NCBI GenBank assembly: GCA_003230435.1
Contig: QIDW01000069.1
Location: 1 to 8,364, forward strand
Length of the DNA: 8,364 bases
Reading direction: 5' to 3'
From: Acidimicrobiia bacterium
GTDB lineage: Bacteria; Actinomycetota; Acidimicrobiia; Spongiisociales; ZC4RG35
A program made the translations under genes and the position numbers. Below the pieces are notes generated by a model. The model was given only the letters and a program-made list of their open reading frames with translations. It was not told the DNA's origin and did no database searches. Below, piece by piece: positions 1 through 6,177 of this stretch (its first letter is position 1; every line of letters begins with the position of its first letter).

Positions 1-227
1 GCTGACACGCTGGGGTGCGGGTTTCGATCGTGGTCGACTCTTCCCACCCCGCCGATGTTTCGATTTTGGCAAGGCTACCGTCCCGTTGGGGTACTTGGGT
101 GCAGAATAGTAGATCCTCGCTGGTGCCACGGATCGCCCAGCGGACCGCGGGTTGTCCGTGGAACCTGCCGGACTCGACGGGGTGGAGGAGACGATGACCC
201 TCCGACAAAGGGGCCTCAGAGTGACAT
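1..227. other. Unassigned stretch downstream of ccmH
   Basis: I can support no gene here. Several frames on both strands stay open, but that is expected in GC-rich DNA: none has a convincing start with a ribosome binding site, none has recognisable motifs, and the predicted peptides are rich in Arg, Pro and Ser. The stretch may be the 3' untranslated region of the ccm operon or the edge of a neighbouring gene whose body lies outside the window. No tRNA-like fold and no clear terminator with a T-run was found. A short inverted pair (GGGGTG near 13 and CACCCC near 48) is too weak to call. Confidence 0.4.
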
Positions 228-669
228 TTATGGGATCTCGGAGCGCTCCTCTGACCACCCTTCCCCGAACGCCATCCCCGCCCGGCGTTTCCTCCTGAGT
301 GCCACCCATAGTCCCGCCAGCAGACCAGCCGGCGGCAGCAGCCAGACGACCAATGTTCTTCCTGATGCGGGTGGTTCGAGGATTATCCACTCTCCATAAC
401 GATCGACAAAAAAGGCGATGATCATCGGTGCGACCTGCGGCTACTTGTTCGGCGATGATCTCACGCATCGCCTGTGCCGTTTCGGATGGAGACTCTTCTA
501 CCGAGACTGTCTGGCAAACCGGGCACCGGAGTTGTTTGCCCAAGGCCTCGACCCGATCCGCATCCCGGGTTGAAGGGCTCAGGAGACCCAATCCAATGAT
601 CACGACGGCGCCGAGGACGGCTACCCAGCCGAGGCGCTCAGTCCACCGATGCGAGGGGCTCCGACTCAT
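228..669 (-). pseudogene. ccmH: Cytochrome c maturation protein CcmH, frameshifted
   Basis: CcmH is a membrane-anchored thiol oxidoreductase of System I cytochrome c biogenesis. It handles the cysteines of the apocytochrome haem-binding motif together with CcmF and CcmI. The reading frame from ATG 669 gives an N-terminal membrane segment (about residues 13-31) and then the family signature LRCPVCQ, with the redox pair Cys49/Cys52. It continues to GRTDD at residue 83. The rest of the family pattern (IIAFFVDRYGEWIILEPP, then a C-terminal membrane helix TLVVWLLPPAGLLAGLWVAL) is in another frame, from about 425 to the stop at 228. Family spacing suggests about 5 nt are missing (2 nt is the minimum), which would give about 148 residues, a normal bacterial CcmH length. 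The start overlaps the end of ccmF by 32 nt and is preceded by a strong ribosome binding site. If the frameshift is real, the CxxC half would be kept but the C-terminal anchor lost. An assembly or sequencing error is an equally good explanation. The family call is secure. Confidence 0.85.
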
Positions 670-2626
670 GCCCTTCTCCAATCGGTCGTATTCTCTCTGT
701 TTTGCGTTTGCGCGCCCACAGGCCCCCAATGGCGACTATCAGGCCTCCTGCCCAGAGCAGATAGATATAGGGAAAAACTTGGGCCTCCAGGATAATTCCT
801 TCTTGGTCGATCGACCGCAGACTCAAATAGAGGTCTTCCGTGAGGCCGATTCGAACCGCGGGAGTGCCGATCGCCTGAGTGAGATTGGGATAACGATTGA
901 CGCTGGGCTCCAGAACTTCGAGAAGCGTGCCGTCCCTGAAAACCGCGACCTGGGCGCCGAGCACGGTCCGGTTGGGCTCGGTTCGGTTGAAAGCTCCCTC
1001 GTAGACAAGGGTGTATCCGGCTATCTCCATCGACTCCCCAGGGGACAGGGACGCGTCGGCGCCTATTGCGAGGTTGCCATACATAGCGATCGCCACCGCC
1101 ACCAACACCACCCCGACATGTGAGATCTGGCCGCCCCAATATCCGGGATCGCGTCTCATCACATGCATCGCTGCACGTCCTAGAGGGAGGTTGTCATTCC
1201 CGGAGATGCCACGAGCAGTCACCCACAACTGGCGGGCCGCCACCCCGACAGCAAAGACGGCCAGCATCACCACCACCACCACGTGGGGGACCCGGACTCC
1301 AGCCAAGACCACCAACGCTCCGGCAACGAGCGCTGCCTGAACGGGCCTTCGAATCCGGCGCCACACAACCGACCATCGCGCCACCCGGTAGGGAAACGCG
1401 GGCCCGATCCCCATGGCGAGCAGTAGCCCGTAGGACAGGGGGATGCCGAAGCGGTCGAAGAAGGGCCGGCCGACCGATACCTGGTCGCCTGTGATCGCCT
1501 CGAGCAGCAACGGGTAGACCGAGCCGACGAGCACCATGAAAGCGAAAACGGTCAGCAGCAGGTTATTGGCAAGGAAGATTCCCTCCCTGCTCGCCAGCGA
1601 TTCGAGACGGGGAGGCTGGGTCATCGAAGGAAGCCGAACAGCGAGGATCAGAATGGATCCGACCAGGATCGCGGTCAGGAAGCCAAGCAGAACCGGGCCC
1701 ACAGCCGACTGGCTGAACGCATGAACCGACCCGATCACCCCCGAGCGGGTGAGAAATGTTCCGAAGATCGTGAGGGCGAAGGTACCGATCACCAGGACGA
1801 AGTTCCACGCCTGGAGCATCCCCCTGCGGATCTGCACCACCGCGGAATGGATGAACGCCGTTGCGACGAGCCAGGGCATGAACGAGGCGTTCTCGACTGG
1901 ATCCCAAGCCCAAAAACCACCCCAACCGAGCACCTCATAGCTCCACCATCCGCCGATCAGAATCCCGGCTGTGAGAAAGCTCCATGCGAGCAGGCTCCAT
2001 CGGCGGGCCCGTTCTAGCCAGGTGACGCCTCCTTCCCCAACCAGAAGTGCCGAAATGGCAAAAGCGAACGGAACGGTGAATCCCACAAATCCCACATAGA
2101 GGAGTGGTGGGTGGATCGCCATCATCAGATGGTTCTGAAGAAGCGGGTTGGGCCCGGGCCCATCTAGAGGGATGGGGCTTATCGTCTGAAACGGGTCCGT
2201 GACAGTGGCCATCATCCCGAAAAAGAACACCGCAACCACGCCCATTACCGCCAGCGCTCCCGCCCCCAGCCTGTCGCCGTCGCGGACAGTGCGGGCCACG
2301 CTCCAGGTGAATCCGGCCAGAACCAGTCCCCACAGGACAATGCTCCCCTCCAGGGCCGCCCAGGCGGTGGCGACGTTGAACGGGAACGGAGTCGAGCGGG
2401 AGTGGTTACGAGCGATGTACTCGATCGAGAAGTCGTTGAGCAACAACGCCAGTTGAAGCTCGATCATGGCCACGACAGCTCCGATGACCAGCCCGACCAC
2501 GGGTAGTACCAGCCGTTTCCTATTCAAAGGAGCGGGCTCGCGCAGGGCCAAGACCCCGGCGATGACGAGCCAAACCGCCGACGCCAGCCCAATGATGACT
2601 CCAAGCTTTCCCAGGGCGGCGATCAT
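638..2626 (-). CDS. ccmF: Cytochrome c haem lyase subunit CcmF
   Basis: CcmF is the large integral-membrane subunit of the System I haem lyase. It takes haem from holo-CcmE and, with CcmH and CcmI, attaches it to the CXXCH motif of apocytochrome c outside the cytoplasmic membrane. The 662 residues match the usual length of about 650. The WWD haem-handling signature WGGFWAWDPVEN is at residues 235-246, inside the longer conserved block GGWWSYEVLGW...FMPWL. Histidines 172, 260, 302 and 503 sit where E. coli CcmF has its periplasmic and transmembrane haem ligands (H173, H261, H303, H491), so the core looks intact. More than ten hydrophobic segments are visible. The ATG at 2626 is the only reasonable start: upstream in frame there is a stop and no other start codon. 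A good promoter lies 88-nt intergenic space upstream, between ccmI and this gene. The 3' end overlaps ccmH. No ccmE or ccmABCD is present, so they must be encoded elsewhere. Confidence 0.96.
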   Translation of the reverse strand: MIAALGKLGVIIGLASAVWLVIAGVLALREPAPLNRKRLVLPVVGLVIGAVVAMIELQLALLLNDFSIEYIARNHSRSTPFPFNVATAWAALEGSIVLWGLVLAGFTWSVARTVRDGDRLGAGALAVMGVVAVFFFGMMATVTDPFQTISPIPLDGPGPNPLLQNHLMMAIHPPLLYVGFVGFTVPFAFAISALLVGEGGVTWLERARRWSLLAWSFLTAGILIGGWWSYEVLGWGGFWAWDPVENASFMPWLVATAFIHSAVVQIRRGMLQAWNFVLVIGTFALTIFGTFLTRSGVIGSVHAFSQSAVGPVLLGFLTAILVGSILILAVRLPSMTQPPRLESLASREGIFLANNLLLTVFAFMVLVGSVYPLLLEAITGDQVSVGRPFFDRFGIPLSYGLLLAMGIGPAFPYRVARWSVVWRRIRRPVQAALVAGALVVLAGVRVPHVVVVVMLAVFAVGVAARQLWVTARGISGNDNLPLGRAAMHVMRRDPGYWGGQISHVGVVLVAVAIAMYGNLAIGADASLSPGESMEIAGYTLVYEGAFNRTEPNRTVLGAQVAVFRDGTLLEVLEPSVNRYPNLTQAIGTPAVRIGLTEDLYLSLRSIDQEGIILEAQVFPYIYLLWAGGLIVAIGGLWARKRKTERIRPIGEGHESEPLASVD
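671..679 (-). promoter_or_regulatory. Ribosome binding site of ccmH
   Basis: On the minus strand GGAGAAGGG lies directly before the ATG at 669-667, inside the last codons of ccmF. It fixes the ccmH start and shows that CcmH is translated from the ccmF message by an overlapping start, not from a site after the ccmF stop. Confidence 0.7.
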
Positions 2627-2648
2627 GGGGACGATCTCATCGACGTCG

Positions 2649-2678
2649 ATTATCCATGTAACTGCCTTGTACCATCAA
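2649..2678 (-). promoter_or_regulatory. Promoter of ccmF (-35 TTGATG, -10 GATAAT)
   Basis: On the minus strand TTGATG (2678-2673) and GATAAT (2654-2649) are separated by 18 nt, close to the housekeeping sigma-70 consensus. The -10 ends 22 nt before the ccmF ATG, so the leader would be about 15 nt. It carries only a weak GATGAG-like ribosome site. This is the best -35/-10 pair in the window. It implies that ccmF-ccmH can be transcribed separately from ccmI. Assigned by eye only. Confidence 0.55.
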
Positions 2679-2714
2679 ATCACCCCGATCGCCTGGACTC
2701 AAAATAGACACTGG

Positions 2715-3557
2715 TCAACCGCATGTTTGGCGTTGCTCGACCGAGGCGAGGTCGGCCTCGACAACTGTTCGAGAATCCTCGCTCAGGTCGGGCGACGACA
2801 GTACCTCTCCCAACAGCCCGGCGGCCTCGTCGAAGTCCTCGGAGCCGCACCAAACAACGACCGCCTTGAAATACGTGGACAGCGGGTCACCTGGCAGCAA
2901 CTCGAGGGCACGGTCGAAGAGGCCCACTGCGAGGTCAACCTCGTCATTCCCGTCGTACACAATCCACCCAAGCCGCGCGAACGCGGTCGCGATCAGACCT
3001 GGGTTTGGCGGCGGATCAGCCTCGATCACAGCCTGATAGTGCGGGAACGCACTCGAGTAGTCCCCTCTGTCGAAGTATCGCTCGGCCAGAGCGACCCGCA
3101 TTCCCGACACCTCGGGGAGGTCGATATTGGCGGCGATGACGGCCTCCAACGCCTCGTCGGAGTATGCAGACGGGTCGAAGCCGGCATCGGCCTCGGGCGC
3201 CGCCTGATCGAAGCCGGAGCGAGCCACTCCCTCGATACCACCGGTGATAACACCATTCCCACGTAACCGGACCGATCCGGAGACCGACAACAACACGCCT
3301 CCGACAACCACGGCCCCCGCCAACGACCAAAGAAGCCAAGCGGGAAACCCTTTGCGCGGGCCATCCTGGGCCGTGGGGTCATCGGAGGCAGCGTCGAGCA
3401 AACCTTCGGCCTCCTCGATCTCTTGGCGATAGACGTTACGAAGTGTGGCCGCAGTGGGGGCGTCGAGCTCACCTTCCGCCAGTTGCTGCTCCAGCTCACT
3501 CAGATCCCGATTGGCCTGCTCGCGAAGTGCCTCCGCTCGACGTCGCGATGTGGTCAT
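2715..3557 (-). CDS. ccmI: CcmI-like TPR protein of cytochrome c biogenesis
   Basis: Probable CcmI/NrfG-type TPR protein, the chaperone that presents apocytochrome c to the CcmF-CcmH haem lyase. From the ATG at 3557 it has 280 residues. Residues 1-60 form a charged helical segment (RDLSELEQQLAEGELD...YRQEIEEAEGLL) typical of the cytoplasmic linker of CcmI. One membrane helix follows at about 71-95 (FPAWLLWSLAGAVVVGGVLL). The external region has TPR-like helical pairs at about 150-185 (VALAERYFDRGDYSSAFPHYQAVIEADP), 189-220 and 222-250. An earlier in-frame start at 3671 would add an Arg-rich, non-conserved 38-residue leader. I prefer 3557 because a TACACT -10 box lies 9 nt upstream and the protein then begins as the family does. 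It lacks the first membrane helix seen in long proteobacterial CcmI. The TPR sequence is divergent, so the name rests partly on the ccmF-ccmH neighbourhood. Confidence 0.75.
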   Translation of the reverse strand: MTTSRRRAEALREQANRDLSELEQQLAEGELDAPTAATLRNVYRQEIEEAEGLLDAASDDPTAQDGPRKGFPAWLLWSLAGAVVVGGVLLSVSGSVRLRGNGVITGGIEGVARSGFDQAAPEADAGFDPSAYSDEALEAVIAANIDLPEVSGMRVALAERYFDRGDYSSAFPHYQAVIEADPPPNPGLIATAFARLGWIVYDGNDEVDLAVGLFDRALELLPGDPLSTYFKAVVVWCGSEDFDEAAGLLGEVLSSPDLSEDSRTVVEADLASVEQRQTCG

Positions 3558-3566
3558 CTGACGACG

Positions 3567-3572
3567 AGTGTA
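3567..3572 (-). promoter_or_regulatory. -10 box of a leaderless promoter for ccmI
   Basis: On the minus strand TACACT ends 9 nt before the ATG at 3557, and there is no Shine-Dalgarno sequence in that gap. The spacing places the transcription start at or very near the A of the start codon. No convincing -35 hexamer is visible. The box and its spacing are identical to those before the transporter gene at 6178. Confidence 0.45.
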
Positions 3573-3695
3573 AATGCACCTTGCTACAACGAGATTCTGG
3601 CGCCGCCGCGTACCCGGAGATCTGTCAGGTCTCGAGCGGAAACCTCTGTGAGCACGTTCGCTCGGATTCACCTCAGACAGTGGAAGCTAGAAAGC

Positions 3696-3712
3696 GTATC
3701 GAGATCTCATAC
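3696..3712 (+). promoter_or_regulatory. Palindromic candidate operator at the ccmG promoter
   Basis: GTAT, C, GAGATCTC, ATAC forms a 16-nt palindrome with one unpaired C. It occupies the place of the -35 element, 13 nt before the -10 box of the thioredoxin gene. It is the only clear dyad in the 183-nt divergent spacer (3558-3740). The rest of the spacer shows a few GAGATCT/GGTCTC-like fragments near 3616-3635 and no gene. A bound regulator here is inference. Confidence 0.3.
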
Positions 3713-3725
3713 ATCGCCTACGACG

Positions 3726-3731
3726 TAAACT
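3726..3731 (+). promoter_or_regulatory. -10 box of a leaderless promoter for the ccmG-like thioredoxin
   Basis: TAAACT ends 9 nt before the ATG at 3741 and no ribosome binding site lies between. This is the same arrangement as for ccmI and for the gene at 6178. No -35 match to TTGACA is seen; a palindrome lies where it would be. Confidence 0.45.
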
Positions 3732-3740
3732 GGTTGCTCG

Positions 3741-4391
3741 ATGGCAGCTCCAACCGACCGGAAAGTCGACGACGCCGGGCCTCCCGAACCGTCCGGCACC
3801 AGCCGCCGCTTCATCCGATGGGCCGCCGCCGTAGCAGCGGTTGCAGCACTGGGTCTGGCCGTTGTCTTGGGCTCCCGATTTGGGACGGATCCGACCCTGG
3901 TCAATAGTCCGCTGATCGGTCAACCGGCGCCCGATGTGGCACTCCCTTACCTCGAGGGTGATGGCGAACTGAACTTGCGAGACCTCGAAGGTGAAATCGT
4001 CGTCGTCAATTTCTGGGCGTCATGGTGTATAGCGTGCCGCGAGGAACACCCCGACCTGATGGCGACGTCGGAAGCATACGAGGAAGTAGGAGTCCGTTTC
4101 GTGGGCATCGTCTACCAGGACTCCCCTTCCCAGGCGATGAGGTTTCTCGACGACCTCGGATGGGGAGTGAACTTCGACTACGTCACCGATCCTGGTTCGA
4201 GGGCGGCCATCGGCTTTGGGGTGTTTGGTGTTCCCGAGACTTTCTTCATCGATGAGAGCGGCGTAATCGTTGGCAAGATCAGTGGTCGGTCGGATGCGCT
4301 GCTGTTGGGTAGGACCCTCGACCAGATCCTCCAGGGCCTGCGCCCCGGTAATTACACCGCCGGCACGATCCAGAGCGAACCCGGGCAGTGA
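3741..4391 (+). CDS. ccmG: Membrane-anchored thioredoxin of the ResA/CcmG/TlpA family
   Basis: A thiol-disulfide reductase that acts outside the membrane, most likely keeping the cysteines of apocytochrome c (or of CcmH) reduced before haem attachment. Of 216 residues, 1-22 are a charged cytoplasmic tail and about 25-45 a single membrane helix with no lipobox. GQPAPDVALP opens the AhpC-TSA/Redoxin fold at 60-69. The active site is NFWASWCIACREEHP, with the redox pair Cys95/Cys99 (strictly WCxxC, four residues apart). The cis-proline segment GVPETFFID has Pro165. Length and order match ResA/CcmG. It diverges from ccmI across a short spacer, which supports a role in cytochrome c maturation rather than general oxidative folding. 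The ATG at 3741 is chosen because a -10 box lies 9 nt before it. The symbol is by context; resA or tlpA would be equally fair. Confidence 0.88.
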   Translation: MAAPTDRKVDDAGPPEPSGTSRRFIRWAAAVAAVAALGLAVVLGSRFGTDPTLVNSPLIGQPAPDVALPYLEGDGELNLRDLEGEIVVVNFWASWCIACREEHPDLMATSEAYEEVGVRFVGIVYQDSPSQAMRFLDDLGWGVNFDYVTDPGSRAAIGFGVFGVPETFFIDESGVIVGKISGRSDALLLGRTLDQILQGLRPGNYTAGTIQSEPGQ

Positions 4392-4400
4392 CCCCAATCC

Positions 4401-4427
4401 GCCGCGGGAGACCCACTTCTCCGCGGC
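4401..4427 (+). terminator. Strong hairpin after the thioredoxin gene
   Basis: A 10-bp GC-rich stem (GCCGCGG, bulged G, AGA pairing with TCTCCGCGGC) with a 6-nt loop begins 10 nt after the stop at 4391. It is followed by CAAAAG rather than a T-run, so it is not a classic intrinsic terminator. GC-rich hairpins without a T-run are common at gene ends in actinobacteria. It separates the ccm genes from the next operon. Confidence 0.5.
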
Positions 4428-4503
4428 CAAAAGCTCATATCCGACGCGTGGTGCATTAGGTACGCGGTTTGGGCAAATGCTGAGGCTTGTGCGGCGGCGG
4501 AAA

Positions 4504-4509
4504 TACTCT
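4504..4509 (+). promoter_or_regulatory. -10 box before the DUF3263 gene
   Basis: TACTCT ends 7 nt before the ATG at 4517, with no Shine-Dalgarno sequence in the gap. This fits leaderless transcription and supports the ATG at 4517 over the TTG at 4487. There is no obvious -35. Confidence 0.4.
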
Positions 4510-4516
4510 GCCAACG

Positions 4517-4747
4517 ATGTTGGGTTCTTCGGATAAGGCAATTCTCGATTTCGAGCGAGCCTGGTGGTGCCAGCCTGGCGCCAAGGATAAGGCAATCGAG
4601 TTCAGCCTCGGCCTGACTTCCGCCGCTTACTACGACAGGCTGCGGCGTCTGATCGAACTCACCTCCGCTTTGGAGTACGACCCGCTGACCGTTAAACGTG
4701 TGCACCGCATGATGGACACTCCGGTGCAGAGGGAAGTTGCAATCTGA
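4517..4747 (+). CDS. DUF3263 family small protein
   Basis: A 76-residue protein that I recognise as the actinobacterial DUF3263 family. The pattern is ILDFERAWWCQPGAKDKAI, then a helix with YYDRLRRLIE, then ALEYDPLTVKRVHRM. It has no signal peptide or membrane segment. The arrangement resembles a small helix-turn-helix-like unit, and it may bind DNA or act as an accessory factor, but the function is not established. Its TGA stop overlaps the next ATG by one base, so the two proteins are translationally coupled. The same gene pair occurs in Mycobacterium tuberculosis as Rv0430-Rv0431 (Rv0431 is VirR). A TTG start at 4487 would add ten non-conserved residues; the ATG is preferred. The family call is strong and the role unknown. 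Confidence 0.85.
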   Translation: MLGSSDKAILDFERAWWCQPGAKDKAIEFSLGLTSAAYYDRLRRLIELTSALEYDPLTVKRVHRMMDTPVQREVAI

Positions 4748-5307
4748 TGACAGACAAGGGACGACACGCGTCAGACGGTGGGGGGGCCTTCTACCGGGAT
4801 CTTGCCATGATGATTCTTGGCATCGTGCTCGTTGGCGGTGCGGTGTTCTTTCTTCTGTTCCTGATCGCCGACGGGCCCGACTCGGCCACAACTACCGTTG
4901 GAGAGCCGGCATCGACTACTACCACCGGGCAGTCGACAACTACATCTGAGGCGTCTACCTCTTCTTCGACCTCAACGACGCCAACCACAACGACGCCAAC
5001 TTCGACGACGGTGCCGGTGAAGCCACCCGAGGAGGTGCGTGTTGTCGTTCTCAACTCGACCCAACTTACCGGCGCGGCGAGCCGGATGACCCAACAGCTC
5101 GACGACGCCGGATACCAGACGATGCAAGCATCTGACTACACGCCGGAGCAGAACCCATCTCGAATCTGGTACCGGGAGGGCCACTCTGCCGAGGCGAATG
5201 AGCTTCTCGAGTTCCTACCCGACGCTCGCGTCGAACCGCTCCCTGACGACAGTATCCAACCAGGCGCCGACGTTGTCATGATCCTCGGAACCGGCTACGA
5301 CGGATGA
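4747..5307 (+). CDS. VirR-like membrane protein with LytR_C domain
   Basis: A 186-residue envelope protein. Residues 1-18 are cytoplasmic and about 19-41 form one membrane helix. Residues 44-90 are an extreme Thr/Ser-rich linker (runs such as TTTT, SSSTSTTPTTTTPTSTT) ending in a Pro-rich turn. Residues 96-184 match the LytR C-terminal domain: VRVVVLNSTQLTGAASRMTQQLDDAGY at the start and GADVVMILGTGY at the end. This is the architecture of mycobacterial VirR (Rv0431), which is linked to cell-envelope integrity and vesicle release. It lacks the catalytic LCP domain, so it is not itself a wall-polymer ligase and may partner with one. GGGAAG at 4731-4736 is the likely ribosome site. The start overlaps the DUF3263 stop by 1 nt, and the stop overlaps the next gene by 4 nt (ATGA). 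The Thr-rich linker is a likely site for glycosylation, but that is inference. Confidence 0.83.
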   Translation: MTDKGRHASDGGGAFYRDLAMMILGIVLVGGAVFFLLFLIADGPDSATTTVGEPASTTTTGQSTTTSEASTSSSTSTTPTTTTPTSTTVPVKPPEEVRVVVLNSTQLTGAASRMTQQLDDAGYQTMQASDYTPEQNPSRIWYREGHSAEANELLEFLPDARVEPLPDDSIQPGADVVMILGTGYDG

Positions 5308-6161
5308 CCCACCGGGTCGCGGGCTCCGGCCGCGGCGTGCCAAGACTCTGGCTTCTTGCTATCGGCGTTCTGGCAGGGATACTCGGAGTCACCGCGGCCG
5401 GCATCTTGAGTCGGTCGCTTTTCCTCGACCTGGTGGCGTGGTGGCCCGGCTGGCTGGGCGTCATTGTGGTTGCCCTCCTGGCTCATGGACGGCGCGTCGG
5501 CCGGTTGAGAGTGGCCGGACTCGTTCCTCTTCTCGCTACGGCAGCCCTGCTCGTGTTTCTCGCAGGCCATCTGCAAGGTTGGTCTGTCATGCCGTCGTCC
5601 TCCTCCCGGCTCATCGGCCCTACAGCGGAAGGATCAACGACAGCAGCCCTCACGGCACGTATCGACGGAACCGTCCGGATCGCCGCCGGAGCCGACTTCC
5701 TCTACGAGGTTGAGCCGGTGCGACTCGGAGGGGAGATTGGCATTCCTGACGCCGTCGAGGAGGTCGAAGAATCTGCGATATCGGTTCTGCTGGAGCCTCC
5801 GTCAAACCCTGGCTTTTACGCCTTCGCCGGCTGGGACATTGTTCTCTCGTCAACTCCGACCTGGGATCTCGCCCTCGAAGGAGAGATCGATGCCGATCTC
5901 GGCGGGCTCCAGATCACGGGTCTGGTCTTGGATGGTGACGGCGTCGTCAGACTGGGAGCGGTGGCACAGCCGACACCCGCGTCGATCGTGGGCGAATTCC
6001 AGTTGATCGTTCCTGACGGCGTTGCTGTTCGGGTTGTCGGCGTGGCGGCTGTCCCCGAAACCTGGCAGCAACTGTCCGATGGTTGGAGATCGCCCACCCC
6101 CGGTGAAGGATGGGTGATATCCGTGCCCACCGGGAGCTTGTTATCCGTCACTGACGAATAG
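5304..6161 (+). CDS. Membrane protein with LiaF/toast-rack-like beta domain
   Basis: A 285-residue protein whose exact family I do not recognise. Three hydrophobic helices lie at about 13-35, 38-60 and 68-89, with an Arg-rich cytoplasmic loop (HGRRVGRLR) between the last two. From about residue 95 on, the chain is beta-rich and external. It has repeated short strands and the rhythm WDLALEGEIDADLGGLQITGL, LVLDGDGVVRLGA, then FQLIVPDGVAVRVVG near 187-246. This resembles the toast-rack/DUF2154 domain of LiaF-type envelope-stress proteins, where helices followed by such a domain are typical. The start overlaps the VirR-like stop as ATGA, so it belongs to the same operon and is probably made in step with that protein. 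A role in sensing or buffering envelope stress is a reasonable guess from fold and neighbours. No catalytic residues are visible. Confidence 0.72.
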   Translation: MTHRVAGSGRGVPRLWLLAIGVLAGILGVTAAGILSRSLFLDLVAWWPGWLGVIVVALLAHGRRVGRLRVAGLVPLLATAALLVFLAGHLQGWSVMPSSSSRLIGPTAEGSTTAALTARIDGTVRIAAGADFLYEVEPVRLGGEIGIPDAVEEVEESAISVLLEPPSNPGFYAFAGWDIVLSSTPTWDLALEGEIDADLGGLQITGLVLDGDGVVRLGAVAQPTPASIVGEFQLIVPDGVAVRVVGVAAVPETWQQLSDGWRSPTPGEGWVISVPTGSLLSVTDE

Positions 6162-6162
6162 T

Positions 6163-6168
6163 TACACT
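6163..6168 (+). promoter_or_regulatory. -10 box of a leaderless promoter for the transporter gene
   Basis: TACACT begins 2 nt after the upstream stop codon and ends 9 nt before the GTG at 6178, with no ribosome site between. TTGTTA, 19 nt upstream, is a poor -35 candidate. The transporter may therefore have its own start point as well as read-through from the operon before it. Confidence 0.45.
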
Positions 6169-6177
6169 CCGCATATC

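Noticed and set aside
13..55. tRNA-like or terminator fold near the left edge (GGGGTG with CACCCC, GGTTTCGATC)
   Set aside because: The T-arm pattern does not fit a tRNA, no acceptor or anticodon stem can be drawn, and the loop is about 30 nt.
55..399. Open plus-strand frame of 114 codons
   Set aside because: Lies antisense to the ccmH C-terminus, is rich in Arg, Pro and Ser, has no ribosome site and no recognisable motif.
428..1123. Open plus-strand frame of 231 codons
   Set aside because: Antisense shadow of ccmH and the end of ccmF. The minus strand has clear family motifs there.
3558..3671. Upstream extension of the CcmI-like protein to an earlier start at 3671
   Set aside because: The added residues are Arg-rich and unlike the family, and they would run through the -10 box placed 9 nt before the preferred ATG.
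4020..4595. Open minus-strand frame of 191 codons
   Set aside because: Antisense to the thioredoxin and the DUF3263 gene, both of which have unmistakable motifs. It also crosses the hairpin at 4401.
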